From the NCBI GenBank assembly GCA_910890315.1, contig CAJVGD010000010.1, positions 1 through 64,000 on the forward strand: DNA of 64,000 nucleotides, given 5' to 3'. Below, one piece after another: positions 10,429-21,285 of this stretch (its first letter is position 1; each line of letters opens with the position of its first letter). Position numbers and translations under genes: made by a program. Below the pieces are notes generated by a model that ran no database searches, was not told where the DNA came from, and saw only the letters and a list, made by a program, of their open reading frames with translations. This DNA is from Serendipita indica DSM 11827 (taxonomy: Eukaryota > Basidiomycota > Agaricomycetes > Sebacinales > Serendipitaceae).

Positions 10429-13220
10429 TTACTCTCTTTCCCTTCCGTTTGTATCCTCCCGTCCCATCTTCAACCTCCCTGTCCTCCTGATAAACTTCAA
10501 CGTCTCCTTGATTCCCTCCTTTGTCCCTAGTATCTCCGCTGGTTCTCTCGTCTTCTCATGCAATGCTCCTTCCCATTCGGCTCGCACTGCATTGTACGCT
10601 GGGCAGATGTGGAGGAGATGAGTTATGTTTTCTGCATTTCCCTCTCCACAGTGTGGGCACCACGGTGCATCCGCTCTGTTGATGCGGTTCAGATGCTTGT
10701 TCAGTCCGATATGTCCTGTACGTAGCTGAATAAGTGCCGCTGCTTCTGCTCTTGTTAGCTCGTCTGTGATTTGGAGATATTTGTTGGATGGCATTGTCTT
10801 GTCGATGGGCCTGGTCCTGTCGTACTGTGCTGAAGATTTCCACTTGTCGTGTGCTGACTTCCTTGCTGCAAGTTTGAGTTCCTGTCTGAGTGCCGAGATA
10901 TTCTGCGGGAGGGTGTCCTTTGTCCATGGTGGGAGTGTTGCTGCTGTGGATGATCCATCTGTGATGGCCTTCTTGGCCTCCTTGTCTGCTGCTTCGTTAC
11001 CCTCGATCCCTTCATGACCTGGGACCCACGTGAGAGTGATCTGAGTTGATCGATTGATCCTCGTCTCATCATCGCTCGCCTCTACAAGTTCTTGTCTACG
11101 CTTTTGATTGTTGCGCAGTTCGTCTATTGCTCTGTGGATCTTGTGGATGATGTGTTGGCCGGCTTTGGCACTGACGTTCTCCATTCCTTGTATTGCTGCC
11201 TGGTTGTCGAGGCTGATCTTGATACGTGGTATGATGATCCTTTCCATCTTGGCTAGCTGGACTCCGAGTGCAATTCCAACAAGTTCTCCTTTGTGTACCA
11301 TGTGCTCCGTGTCTTCTCCAAGCAGGAATCTTGCTGACCTTATCCGTACTCCATCTCTGTAGAGTACTGCACCTGCTCCTATCATGCCTTCCATTCCTGA
11401 GCCATCTGTATAAGCTACTACCTGCTCGTTGTTGCCGTTGCTGTTGTTGTCCACCTCTTTCGCTAACATCCTCGACTCCTCTATTGAGATAGTGAATGGG
11501 TTAGTGGCGTTGGGGTTGCGTGATGCTGGGGTGATGGTTTCGAGGTCATCTACTTTGGAGTCGATGGAGTGGAAGATGCAATGTAGGGGGGCGTTGTGCC
11601 TCTGGAGGAGTCCTCTTGATGCTCGTTTCACAAATTTGGAGAGAGGATGGGTAGCGGGCAGGCTTGCCAGCCGGGCCACCGCCTTCTGGCATGTGAGGCG
11701 TAGAGTTTCTTTGATTGGTAGCATGTTGAGGTGCGCATCAAGGGTATCTCCTGCTGTTGTGCGGATAGCGCCTGTGATACCGATGGCGGCTCTACGTTGG
11801 ATGGCTTGCAGCTTCTTGGTGATGGCTACAGATCCCATCCGGCATGCAGAGTCTGGCTTGGTGTACAGTGGGGTGTACCAGATGTCTGCGGCGTATGTGA
11901 TGCGAGGAATGGCAACGGAGTTGAAGAGTTGGCGGCCTGAGCGGATTGGGAGGCCATGGAATGCCCTGTGTATACGCAAGAATAGTGAGGTCCACTTTAC
12001 TGCCCTTGTGTGCATGAGCTCCTGGTGCTTGTTCCACCGCAGTGACTGGTCGATCACCACTCCAAGTAACTTGCAACTGTTGGTGGGTTGAATCGTTACT
12101 GTTGACGTTCTGCCATTGCTGTCCTTTGCCTCAAGGACCAGGGGATGTGAGCCTTTGCGCTTTTCGGATGACATGGTGAAGTCGACAAGCCCGAGTTTGT
12201 TGTTCTTGAGTGGTGAGTGGTGCGAACGTGACCAGTCTAGTACGCCTCCTTCACGTTCCATCATGTCCTTCAGTCCGAGGTGCATGTCGTGGAAGTTCTG
12301 GCCAATGGCGATCAGGGTAGAGTCGTCCACAAACCCAAGGGTGAGCTGGTCCTTGCCATTTGCGATCTCCAGTAGTGGGGCAATGTAGAATAGGTAGAGG
12401 ATCATCGAGAGTGGGCATCCTTGGCTGTTCCCGTTGGTGATAGCGCGGGGTGCGGAGTGCACCTCGTCGAATTTGAGGCATGTGGATCTGCCTGTCAGCA
12501 TGTTCTCGAGAGTCTGCACATACTCCTCTGGGATCCCTTTTGCTCTCATGTTCTGCATGAGGACTGGCTTGACAACATTGGGGAATGCTGCTTGGATGTC
12601 GAGAAACAGTGCGCTGGCCACCTTTGACTCCCTCCATGCCTTCTTGATTGTGCTTGTGAGAGGGTGAAGGGCGTCCGTTGTTGTCCTTCCTGGTTGACCA
12701 CCGAACTGAGAGTGTGGGAGCAGTGCATAGTGCTCGGACATATAGGTGAGGTCCTCCGCCATGAGTGCCGAGAGAAGCTTTCCGAGGGTGTTGAGGAGCG
12801 CGATCAGTTGGTACGCTTTGGCTATATTGTACGCTGGCTTCCCTGGCTTTCGTAGGACCACTGTAGTTGATTCCTTCCACTGCTTTGGAATGTGCCAGAG
12901 TCGAATGGCCGCATTGAATACATTCTTGAGGATGGGACTGATAGCTGGGAGTGCTTCCTGAATTGCTGCATTTGGGATACCATCCGGGCCTGGTGCCTTG
13001 TCGCGCTTGAGACATCCAACTGCCTTGCTCACCCTCTTTATCAAGTATGGTGTCCACTGAGGAAGTGCAGTTTGAGGTGCCGGCCTTGGTCTGGGGAGTG
13101 CGAGTGCAGGTGGAGGTGGAAAGAATGCGTTGCATAGTAGCTCTGCTTTCTCCTCGTTACTTTGCATTAGTGTGCCATTCGGCTTTTTGAGTGGGGGGAT
13201 TCTCTCGCTACTTCCATCGT
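10429..13220 (-). CDS. LINE ORF2, C-terminal part: reverse transcriptase, RNase H, zinc motif
   Basis: In reading order: the RT block KAPGPDGIPN, catalytic motif A in SALFLDIQAAFPNV, TNGNSQGCPLSM, and motif C as FVDD (rather than the more common FADD). Then RNase H with VAYTDGSGMEG and WVPGHEGIEGNEAADKEA, and a C-terminal CCHC-like WCPHCGE ... HLLHICP. The first codons of this part abut the retroelement's A1 repeat. The endonuclease half lies at 20094-21285. Together the two parts measure 3984 bases, an exact 1328 codons, so ORF2 appears otherwise uninterrupted. This protein would nick target DNA and copy the LINE RNA. Confidence 0.93.
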
Positions 13221-13486
13221 GGTTGGAGACCAGAAGGTCTCGCCATGCTGCGAGAGCAAGCGAGGAATGGGAGCTCCAGGAATAGAACTTAGAAGGAAAA
13301 CAGTATAGATAGAGAATATATTGGAAAGAATTAATTGACAAACGACGAAATATGAAATCGAAAAATGGAGGTGCGGGTGGAGGTGGCAAGAGCCGCAAAC
13401 GAAAGGCTCCGCCAACCAACATCAACGCAAGCCCGCTGCCGACAGCACGGGCGTAGCGTGGCCCCCAAAAGGCTGAAAATTCGTCG
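13221..13486 (+). repeat. Split direct repeat A1
   Basis: 266 bases, beginning GGTTGGAGACCAGAAGGTCT and ending TTCGTCG. The same sequence recurs at 19610-19875 with about two differences. It starts exactly at the LINE junction. Confidence 0.95.
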
Positions 13487-13547
13487 AAAGAACAACCAGA
13501 AGACAACCTGAATCAGCCGAGAAAAGCAGACAATAAGCACGTCAAAG

Positions 13548-14193
13548 ATGGTGAAAAGTCAAAAATCAAAAACGACCAAGGGCAAGAGTGCAAGGTCGAA
13601 ATCGTCGAAAAGAAGCAGCGAGTCGAGAAAAGAAAGATCCAAGGCTGCGCTGGAAGCAGCAAAGAAGAGGCATGCCGCAAAAATCCGAAAGACGTACCAG
13701 GACGGCATTGCACGCCTCCAGGCTGCAATCAACCAGGACACGACGGAAAGCAGGAAGATCAACGACAAGCTTGGAGCTTGCGGTTGACAGCAGCAAAAAG
13801 CGCGTCAGCAAGCGGTCGAGGCGGCAGCGGAGAGGAAGGAGATCCTCAAAAGACTCGAAAAGAATAAGGAGCTCGCCGAGAGCATCGAAGAAGATAGAAT
13901 TAGCCGCGGCAGACAAGGCACGCAAGGAGATGGAGAAGATGGATGTCGACGAAACCGGCGAGAACGAGACGACAAGCGATGAGGACAGCAGCGAGTCCGG
14001 AAGTGAATCGGACGAATCACAATCGTCTGGTAGCGAATCTTCGTCCGCATCAGAGTCATCATCATCGTCTGCGACAGAAGCAAAAAAGCGGAAGAAAAAA
14101 GGGAAGGGCGAGAAGAAGAACAAGAAGAAGAAGGGCAAGGGCGAGAAAGGAAAGATCAAACTCACATCGGGTAAGTGCAATTTCATGGATTGA
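13548..14193 (+). CDS. Retroelement Gag-like basic region (fossil part)
   Basis: A Lys/Arg/Ser-rich frame with an acidic-serine patch followed by a lysine-rich tail, in the position where DIRS-order elements carry a Gag-like protein. No sequence-level match to a known Gag is visible; the assignment rests on position and composition. The stretch from 14194 to about 15590 stays similarly basic and arginine-rich but I cannot define a product there. Confidence 0.45.
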
Positions 14194-15730
14194 ACGCGGC
14201 GAGACGAGTAGGGCGGAGCGCAAGCGAAGGGTCAGATGGCAGTCGGCTGGAGGCCGGCAGAGCCAAGACAAGCGATCGAGCGATCAGAACCGGGTTGGAC
14301 AGTATAGAGCGCCACGGAGGAAACGCGGACAAGTCAGGCGCCGAGGCCAGAGATAGCCGACTACCATGGCAAGCCTGGAGGACGGGAGGGGCAGGAGAGA
14401 CATGCCCAGGGAAAGAACGAGCTGTACCGCAAGGTACTAGATGGCTACAGTGTGTAGCAAGAGCGGGAGAACTCGAGCCGAGAGGACCGGCGAGGCGACG
14501 TGAGCCAGCACGCACGGAGCGTAAGTCGAGCTGGGAGGACCAGACTCGACAATGGCAATCGTTGTACGCAATCGAGCGTAGTTCCAAGATACGTATACAT
14601 CGAGATGACGTGTCGCGTCCACGAGGTCGTGCCAAAGCCGAAGGCAGACCCCTCCTCAAAGCCGAAAATCCCAAGAACGGGAATCGGAGGAGAGGAGGAA
14701 GAGACTGAGACCACGAAACTGGCACGAGCCAGCGAGCGCGCAGCTGAGGCAGGGCTGCTAGACTTGAGCAGGCAGTACAGTGCCACGATGAGACCCGGAG
14801 CGAGAACCGGCAGACAGAGAAAGGATAGACGAACGCGATGGAAAACCGGCACGAGGCCGAGAGACTGAGCCAGAGGAACGATCGCATGGGCCGAGAGCTA
14901 CCAAGAGCGCGCGAGCGTCCAACCGAAGGACTGGGAACGCCGAGAATCAAGAAAAGATGGATTGGAGACTTACGCGAGCGCAGATACAACAACGTTTGTC
15001 AAGTTTGGAAGTGGCAGGGACGACCCCTGGGACTTGGCGAGATGGGTATCGCCGTAAAGACGACCAAAGGAAAGGACAAACCGAAGGAGAAGAAGAAGCA
15101 GGCGGAGCGCGAAGTCGACGAACGAACGGACGCGCGCGATCGACAAGTTGCTGGAGGATTGAGACCGCCAGAGCCGGAGGAGGAAAAGGCGGAAGAAGGA
15201 GGAGGACAATATGGACGGCTCGAACAGAAGAAGAGCACAAGTAGCGACAAATGGCCACGCGAAGCAGGATATGGTTGAGCGCAGCGAGGAAGCGAAGGGC
15301 GATGAGAGCGAGAGAAGCATCACAGGGATGCGAGGACAGCGGAAGAAGCATCACATCATGGCTGATGAAAACGACAACGAAAAGACGAGCGAAGGAAGCC
15401 AGGAAGAGACGGGCAAAGTGCCCAAAGGAGAAGAGGCGGAGGAGAGAAACCGAGCGGCGAGCCAATCCCAAAGTCGAAGTGGAAAGGCTACATCTACGTA
15501 CCTATCAAGGAAGAGACCGAGGAGACCGAACAGCAGCTGCCAAAGGCAGACGAGATGACTGGACGCACTACTACTCGTCGCGCGGCTAACCGAGTAATCG
15601 AAAATAATATTGACATATATACAGAAGTTGACAACGAAATCGACGAGATTGGTTCGATCCCACGGAAGTTAATGGAGCCTTCGCCGAAGGAAGGCACCCC
15701 GTCCCCCTCACTTTCCTCACAGACGAGTTC

Positions 15731-16432
15731 TTGAAACGACAAGATGCATACAGAATTAGCTACAGAAACGGGGTACTCGAACACCCGGTGTACGAGAAGA
15801 GTGACAAGTCGATTCCACTCGACGAAGGGATCGCAGCGATCAAGCGGCACTACAGTCTGATGAAGAGCAACTGGCCGGATGTTGCCAAGTTCTGGAAGTC
15901 GTTCTGGAACAACTTATATCACAGTAAGGTGATATCGAAGAACGAATGGCCCGTGCTCCGCGAACTAGCAATCGAGACAATCCAACGATGCATCCCAAAC
16001 CCGAAGGCTGGCGCGAGACTTGTGCCAGATCCGAACGACGAGAAGGCACTGATGCGGGCAGAGATGAGGGTAAACGTCGGATATGTCGACCGGCTTGACG
16101 CGCTGGAGAATCGAGTCGAAAGGAGTGGGGCGAGTATGGGGAGCTCGGCGAGCCTGTCAAATGGGAAAACGGACGGCAGGAAGGATGGAGGGCAGAGAGG
16201 ATCAGGAGGAAACAAAGGCGAGGGCGCAAGACGCCAAATCGATGGCGCAGACGTCAACGTCAAAAAGAATGCCAAAGGGGACTGGACGCTTTTCGATGGA
16301 ACGTCCTTCTGCTGGTCATTCAACACGGCCAAAGGATGTTCGGCGAGCCGTTGTGCAAATGGAAAGCACGTATGCACGGGATGCCTATCAGCCAGCCACA
16401 GTGCCCAATCATGCAAGCGCGGACAAAACTGA
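15731..16432 (+). CDS. Retroelement protein with zinc-finger C-terminus (fossil part)
   Basis: About 230 residues. The C-terminus carries regularly spaced Cys/His residues (CWSFNTAKGCSASRC, then HVCTGCLSASHSAQSC), a pattern typical of the nucleic-acid-binding end of Gag-like proteins in fungal DIRS-order elements. It sits immediately upstream of the reverse transcriptase, in the usual order. Confidence 0.7.
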   Translation: MKRQDAYRISYRNGVLEHPVYEKSDKSIPLDEGIAAIKRHYSLMKSNWPDVAKFWKSFWNNLYHSKVISKNEWPVLRELAIETIQRCIPNPKAGARLVPDPNDEKALMRAEMRVNVGYVDRLDALENRVERSGASMGSSASLSNGKTDGRKDGGQRGSGGNKGEGARRQIDGADVNVKKNAKGDWTLFDGTSFCWSFNTAKGCSASRCANGKHVCTGCLSASHSAQSCKRGQN

Positions 16433-16720
16433 CACGAATGGAAGACAACCAGAGCCAGTGACCCCGCTACAGGCCAAGAAGTGGGAGGAAGCGCTTAAAT
16501 ATCTTGATATTTTGGAGGAGCATGCGACGCTCATAGATGGACTTAAGAACGGCTTCAATATGCAGTGCCAGTTGGCAATTGACGAAACACGAGTATACCC
16601 ACACCTGAGGTCAGCGGTCGAGCACCCCAAAGTGATAGAAGATCATATAGAAAAAGAGGTTGCAGCAAATCGATATGACGGCCCACACATACGAGGAAGT
16701 CGAGAAAAGGCTGGGCGCAT

Positions 16721-17836
16721 TTGTGGCAAACCCTTGGAACGGTCGACAAGGCGAGTGGAAGGGGAAAACGCGTAATTGAACACCTATCATTCGCCTACGA
16801 AGATGAACAACAATCAGTAAACGCACAAACGAATATCGAGAACCTCGGAACGAACTGGGGAGGACTGGCAGAGATGATAGAGCTCATCGTGACCTCGCCA
16901 GATGGAGCACAAGGTGCAACGATAGACTGGGAAGCGGCGTTCAGAAACTGCCCTATACGTCCAGAGGATTGGAGATACGGAGTAGTCGAATGGAACGGGA
17001 AATTCTGGATCGACAAGGCGGCAAAGTTTGGCACAAAATCATCCGTTGGCATATTCGAACTACCGAACAGAGCGTTCGTAGAAATCTGCACACGGAAAGA
17101 GCTCGGAATGATCATATACTGGGTAGACGACCTGATGATCCGACGACTTCCAGTACGGAGAGACGGGGAGGAATGGATATATGGAATGGGAATAGCGAAA
17201 ATATTGGAGCTTGGGGAGGAGCTGGGAATCCCCTTTCCGCCGGACAAGGTGCGCGACTTCGCCAACATCACAACGTACGTCGGCTTTGACTGGCATTGGC
17301 AAGAACGTGCAGTCAGTGTCAGCGAGTCAAAGCGGAAGAAGAACCTAGCACTGGTACAGGAGGTGCTGGAAGAAGGAAGGAAGACGTCCGGGGAAAGGCT
17401 GCAGTCATTATGCGGGAAGCTGGCGCACCTAGGAATGATAATTCCTGAAGGACGAACGCACACGAGAGCTTTATGGGCGACGGTAGCGAAAATGGGCCTA
17501 CCGAACCAGCACTCAAAGTATATCAAGTGGAACATGCCGGAGAAGGCGAAGTGCGACCTCAGATGGTGGAAGGAAACGCTCGAGAAGCCGGAGATAAAGA
17601 TTCAGCTATGTACACAACGCGAACCAAACTGCAAGTACCGGATCTACACAGACGCGTCGACGGGATGGGGACTGGGCATCGTGATCGATGATGAATACGA
17701 CAAATTCAGGTTGGAAAGTGACTGGAGAACGAGGAGGGCGATGGCGCAGAACGAGAGATGGATGGGCAGAATTTGCGGCGGTCGAGCTAGCAGTCGAGTT
17801 CATACTGCAACGGCCAGAAGCGGAAAGGACGCATAG
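16721..17836 (+). CDS. Retroelement reverse transcriptase and RNase H (fossil part)
   Basis: The catalytic core is visible as IYWVDDLMIR (the xxDD box), preceded by an IDWEAAFRNCPI block that carries the first catalytic aspartate. It is followed by YRIYTDASTGWGLG, the start of an RNase H fold. This YWVDD type is the DIRS/Ty3-like polymerase, different from the FVDD LINE polymerase around it. Confidence 0.85.
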   Translation: MWQTLGTVDKASGRGKRVIEHLSFAYEDEQQSVNAQTNIENLGTNWGGLAEMIELIVTSPDGAQGATIDWEAAFRNCPIRPEDWRYGVVEWNGKFWIDKAAKFGTKSSVGIFELPNRAFVEICTRKELGMIIYWVDDLMIRRLPVRRDGEEWIYGMGIAKILELGEELGIPFPPDKVRDFANITTYVGFDWHWQERAVSVSESKRKKNLALVQEVLEEGRKTSGERLQSLCGKLAHLGMIIPEGRTHTRALWATVAKMGLPNQHSKYIKWNMPEKAKCDLRWWKETLEKPEIKIQLCTQREPNCKYRIYTDASTGWGLGIVIDDEYDKFRLESDWRTRRAMAQNERWMGRICGGRASSRVHTATARSGKDA

Positions 17837-18321
17837 AGATTTGCACAGATAACCAGGGCGTAATTGGCGGCTGGAAGAAGCGGTTATCGAGAAACGAGGC
17901 GCAAAACGAGGTTCTCGGGCGAATTCTACGCCGGCTAGTGCGAGCAGAGGCATACCTGACACTGACATATGTGCGGTCGGAAGAAAACCCAGCCGACGGG
18001 CCATCGAGGGGGCTAGAGCCGCCCGGATACACTCAGAGGAAGCTGGGGAGATTCCCAAGGTCATTGGTCGGTTATGTACGAAGAGCCTAGGATGAGAATC
18101 GATGGTGAGAAGAGACTGGACGAACAAGGAACCCGAGAGAGATGAGGACGCAAAAGATGAAAGTTGGACAAAGCCACGCCAGATGATAATTAGGCGAAGC
18201 TACCAGATGGCGAGAAACAGAAAGAGATCAAACGAAGCCGAGAACGGCGAAAAAGAAATGAGAAGAAGATTGAAAAGAAAAAGCCGCAAGCAAGCGAGCG
18301 AATGGCGAGAGGCAGAGGAAG

Positions 18322-19394
18322 GTGTCGAGGGCAGACAAGAACGAGAAAGATATCGGAAACCTACTAAAACAGACGATCAGAACCGAGTCGACAGAGGAAC
18401 GCCGGCACCAGGCAGAGGAGAAGCTTACAACGGCGCTGAATCATGGTCTCACAGAGCAAACGCGGAAAGGATATAGCGGCTATGTGAAGAAATTCGAAAC
18501 GTTTGCCGAAGGGATCGGGGTCCCAATCGGAAAAGCCCTGCCAAGCCGACCGGAGATAGTGAGCTTATTCATAGCGGACGGCGCAGGTGTAACCGGACCG
18601 GGCACAGCACGGAAAAAACTATCGAGCATAAAATCGTGGCACAAAGACAACGGGATGGAATTCATCGAACCTACAAACACGAGCAGAATAATCCGAGGCA
18701 TCGAGAGGATGTGGCCGAAGAAAGGAACCGAAGGAACTAAGACGGCCGGTGACCTCGGAGATGATGGAGAGACTAATCGGAAAGTGGTACGAAGGATCGG
18801 CGGAAGAGGTAGCGGCGCTAGCGATAGCGATGACGGCATGGTGTGGCCTATGTAGATTGGGCGAGCTCCTGCCAGCGTCACCAGAAACGAAGGAAACGGA
18901 TCGATACCCAAAACGACACCATTGGACAGTGACGAGGCGAGACGGCAATGGAAGGGCGGCGGCATCAAAGTCTCTACCTGCCATGGACGAAGACGACTGG
19001 GAACAGAGGAGCAACAATCAAACTGGTCAAGCAAAGGAACAAGCTTAACCCGTCAAGAGCCATCGAGCGACACCTAGCAAAGTCAAGAATTGGAGACGCT
19101 CGGGCGATGCTGTGTGAATTCAAGAGCCGGAACGGCGAGAGAACGACAATGACAAAGGCACAATTCATGAAGATGTGCAACGAGGTGTGGAGCCCAGCAG
19201 GTTCAGGAAGTTTTACCGGGCACTGTTTCCGAATTGGTGGAACGACGGCATTCCTGCTGAGTGGCGTGGATGTGGAGATTGTGAAGAAGATGGGACGTTG
19301 GTCTTCAGAGAGCTTCAAGTTATACTGGAGGAACACAGGCGGAATAATCGAATACCACGCGGCAAATGTACAATGGAAGGATAAACAGCTATGA
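18322..19394 (+). CDS. Retroelement tyrosine recombinase region (fossil part)
   Basis: Recombinase signatures are seen at both ends of this region. An N-terminal SAM-like stretch carries TARKKLSSIKSWHKDNG. The catalytic C-terminus carries GHCFRIGGTTAFLLSGVD and then MGRWSSESFKLYW, which match the H-x-x-R ... G-x-W ... Y signature of phage-integrase-like recombinases. This enzyme defines the DIRS order and replaces the integrase of LTR elements. The fossil is treated as a region, not as one intact frame. Confidence 0.85.
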
Positions 19395-19484
19395 ATAGAT
19401 ACCTTCACCGGGCAAAATTGGGGGCGCTTAACAGCGGAAAGGCCCAGGCGAAGGCAGGAAGATGCGAAAAACGCAAAACTGGGA

Positions 19485-19609
19485 GCCTGCCTCGCCTGGA
19501 AGGCCCCCCACTTAAGAGTAAACCTAGGACGTGTCGTGACGGACAAGAAAACAATCGAGGATTAAACGGAAACATTGACCAAGCGAGAATGACGACAAGA
19601 AAAGCAGCT
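19485..19609 (+). repeat. Split direct repeat B1
   Basis: 125 bases beginning GCCTGCCTCGCCTGGAAGGC and ending AAAGCAGCT, directly abutting A2. It recurs at 19969-20093 with about three differences. Confidence 0.95.
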
Positions 19610-19875
19610 GGTTGGAGACCAGAAGGTCTCGCCATGCTGCGAGAGCGAGCGAGGAATGGGAGCTCCAGGAATAGAACTTAGAAGGAAAACAGTATAGATA
19701 GAGAATATATTGGAAAGAATTAATTGACAAACGACGAAATATGAAATCGAAAAATGGAGGTGCGGGTGGAGGTGGCAAGAGCCGCAAACGAAAGGCTCCG
19801 CCAACCAACATCAATGCAAGCCCGCTGCCGACAGCACGGGCGTAGCGTGGCCCCCAAAAGGCTGAAAATTCGTCG
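19610..19875 (+). repeat. Split direct repeat A2
   Basis: Second copy of A1 (266 bases, about two differences), joined directly to B1. The B1-A2 junction is the sequence a circular intermediate would carry at its closure point. Confidence 0.95.
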
Positions 19876-19968
19876 ACCCACCCACCGCGCCCTAGGTGAT
19901 GCTCTGCAGGCGTGAGCGTGAGCGTGAGATGTTGGCCCACCATCCCACCCAGAGCCACTCCCGCCCAC

Positions 19969-20093
19969 GCCTGCCTCGCCTGGAAGGCCCCCCACTTAAG
20001 AGTAAACCTAGGACGTGTCGTGACGGACAAGAAAACAATCGAGGATTAAACGGAAATGTTGACCAAGCGAGAATGACGACGAGAAAAGCAGCT
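19969..20093 (+). repeat. Split direct repeat B2
   Basis: Second copy of B1, ending exactly at the right junction with the LINE ORF2 (GCAGCT, then TGGCACCTCGC of the LINE). It is separated from A2 by 93 unique bases. Confidence 0.95.
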
Positions 20094-21285
20094 TGGCACC
20101 TCGCTTGATGAAGCGGTTGATGTTCCATAGGTCGGTGTCAGATGCCTCATCGATCCACTTCCACCAGAATGCCTCCTTGCTCCTTTGTACCATCTCCTTC
20201 ATCTCTTGGCACAGTGCCTTGTAAAACTGATGACTTGGGTGGGCTGGGGATGCTTGCCAGTACCGTGACTCTGTGTATGCTTGGCATTTGCATTTGTGAA
20301 GATCCTGACATTGCTTGTTCCACCACGGCTTGCGGAATGTTGGGTCCTTGCTGAGCGGGGTCGTGTCCTTGAGCTTTGTCTGCATGTAACCTGTGAGTAG
20401 CTCGACAAGCTGCTCCAGCTCCTCAGGGCGCGTTGGTTCGATTGCCAGTCTTGGGTCGTTCTTGACTGCGTCTTCCATGCCTTCCCGGAATTTCTCCCAG
20501 TTTGTCCTTCTGTAGTTTGGCCTTGGCATGATGGCCACTTTCGCAACTGAGAGGTCGATGATGGAGGCGATTGGGATGTGGTCCATTGTTGTTGGACAAA
20601 GGTCTGGCCATGTATTGCACTCTACGAGTCGGTGGACAATATTGTCTGATGCCCACACATTGTCTGGCCTAGTTTGACTCCCGTTCTCCTCTCGTGTGGG
20701 TATTCCGGCTGGTAGGAGTTGCTGCATGCTGTGTTCAATGATCAGGTTGAGTAGCGGAGTGATGGTGTCGGTCAAACTGCGTAGGTGACGGTTGTTGTCC
20801 CCCTCCCAGGTGTGGTGGTGCCTGTTGAAGTCCCCGAGCCATACTTCGAGCCGGTTGGCCCATGTTGATGTATTGCGCGTTTCGAGGTGTTGGGTGAGCT
20901 GGTCCAATGTATCGTTGCTGGTGCCTTCATTGTAGATGTTGTAGATGGTGCAGAGGCCCGATGTGGTACCCACTCTTATTCCTACAATGTTGCTTGAATC
21001 GACGTCTATCTGCATGCACGCACCGACGCATGTGCTGACTAGCATTACAGCACGTATTCTGCCGTGGCCTTCGTGAGCCTTGGTGGATGGGTAAAACGAC
21101 TGCCATTTCCTGTTAGCCCGAGTGTTGCCGAGGGAGTTGAGTGCTGGTTCTTGGATTGCGATAACGTCCCAGTCATCCGGTGAGGCTGTGTTGATGAATT
21201 CGTCATGGGCGTCAAAGGATTTTCTGAGGTTGATCTGTATGATTCTTAGATAACTGCTTGTTGTGAGTGGGGTGCCGTTGTTCAT
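20094..21285 (-). CDS. LINE ORF2, N-terminal part: apurinic-type endonuclease
   Basis: Starts ATG at 21285. Endonuclease hallmarks are RIIQINLRKS near the start, IAIQEPA, the catalytic WLGDFNRHHHTWEG and TMDHIPI. The domain would make the first nick for target-primed reverse transcription. The frame stops at the retroelement junction after ...NRFIKRGA and continues at 13220. The ATG overlaps the ORF1 stop as ATGA, suggesting coupled re-initiation. Confidence 0.92.

Larger units (their letters stand above)
13221..20093 (+). mobile_element. DIRS-order tyrosine-recombinase retroelement (Ngaro/PAT-type), fossil
   Basis: A 6.87 kb element inserted in the LINE ORF2, on the opposite strand. Its ends are split direct repeats: A1 (13221-13486) at the left, then the coding region, then B1 (19485-19609), A2 (19610-19875), a 93-base unique stretch and B2 (19969-20093). 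Parts are a basic Gag-like region, a CCHC-type zinc-finger protein, reverse transcriptase with RNase H, and a tyrosine recombinase. No target duplication is seen, as expected for recombinase-mediated insertion. A1/A2 differ at about 2 of 266 positions and B1/B2 at about 3 of 125, so insertion looks recent. It looks nearly whole, with perhaps two to four apparent breaks, some of which may be normal splicing or read-through. Confidence 0.9.

Noticed and set aside
13221-20093. First reading as an LTR retrotransposon with 266-base LTRs
   Set aside because: The right end has the order B1-A2-B2 rather than a single terminal repeat, there is no target duplication, and a tyrosine recombinase is present instead of an integrase.
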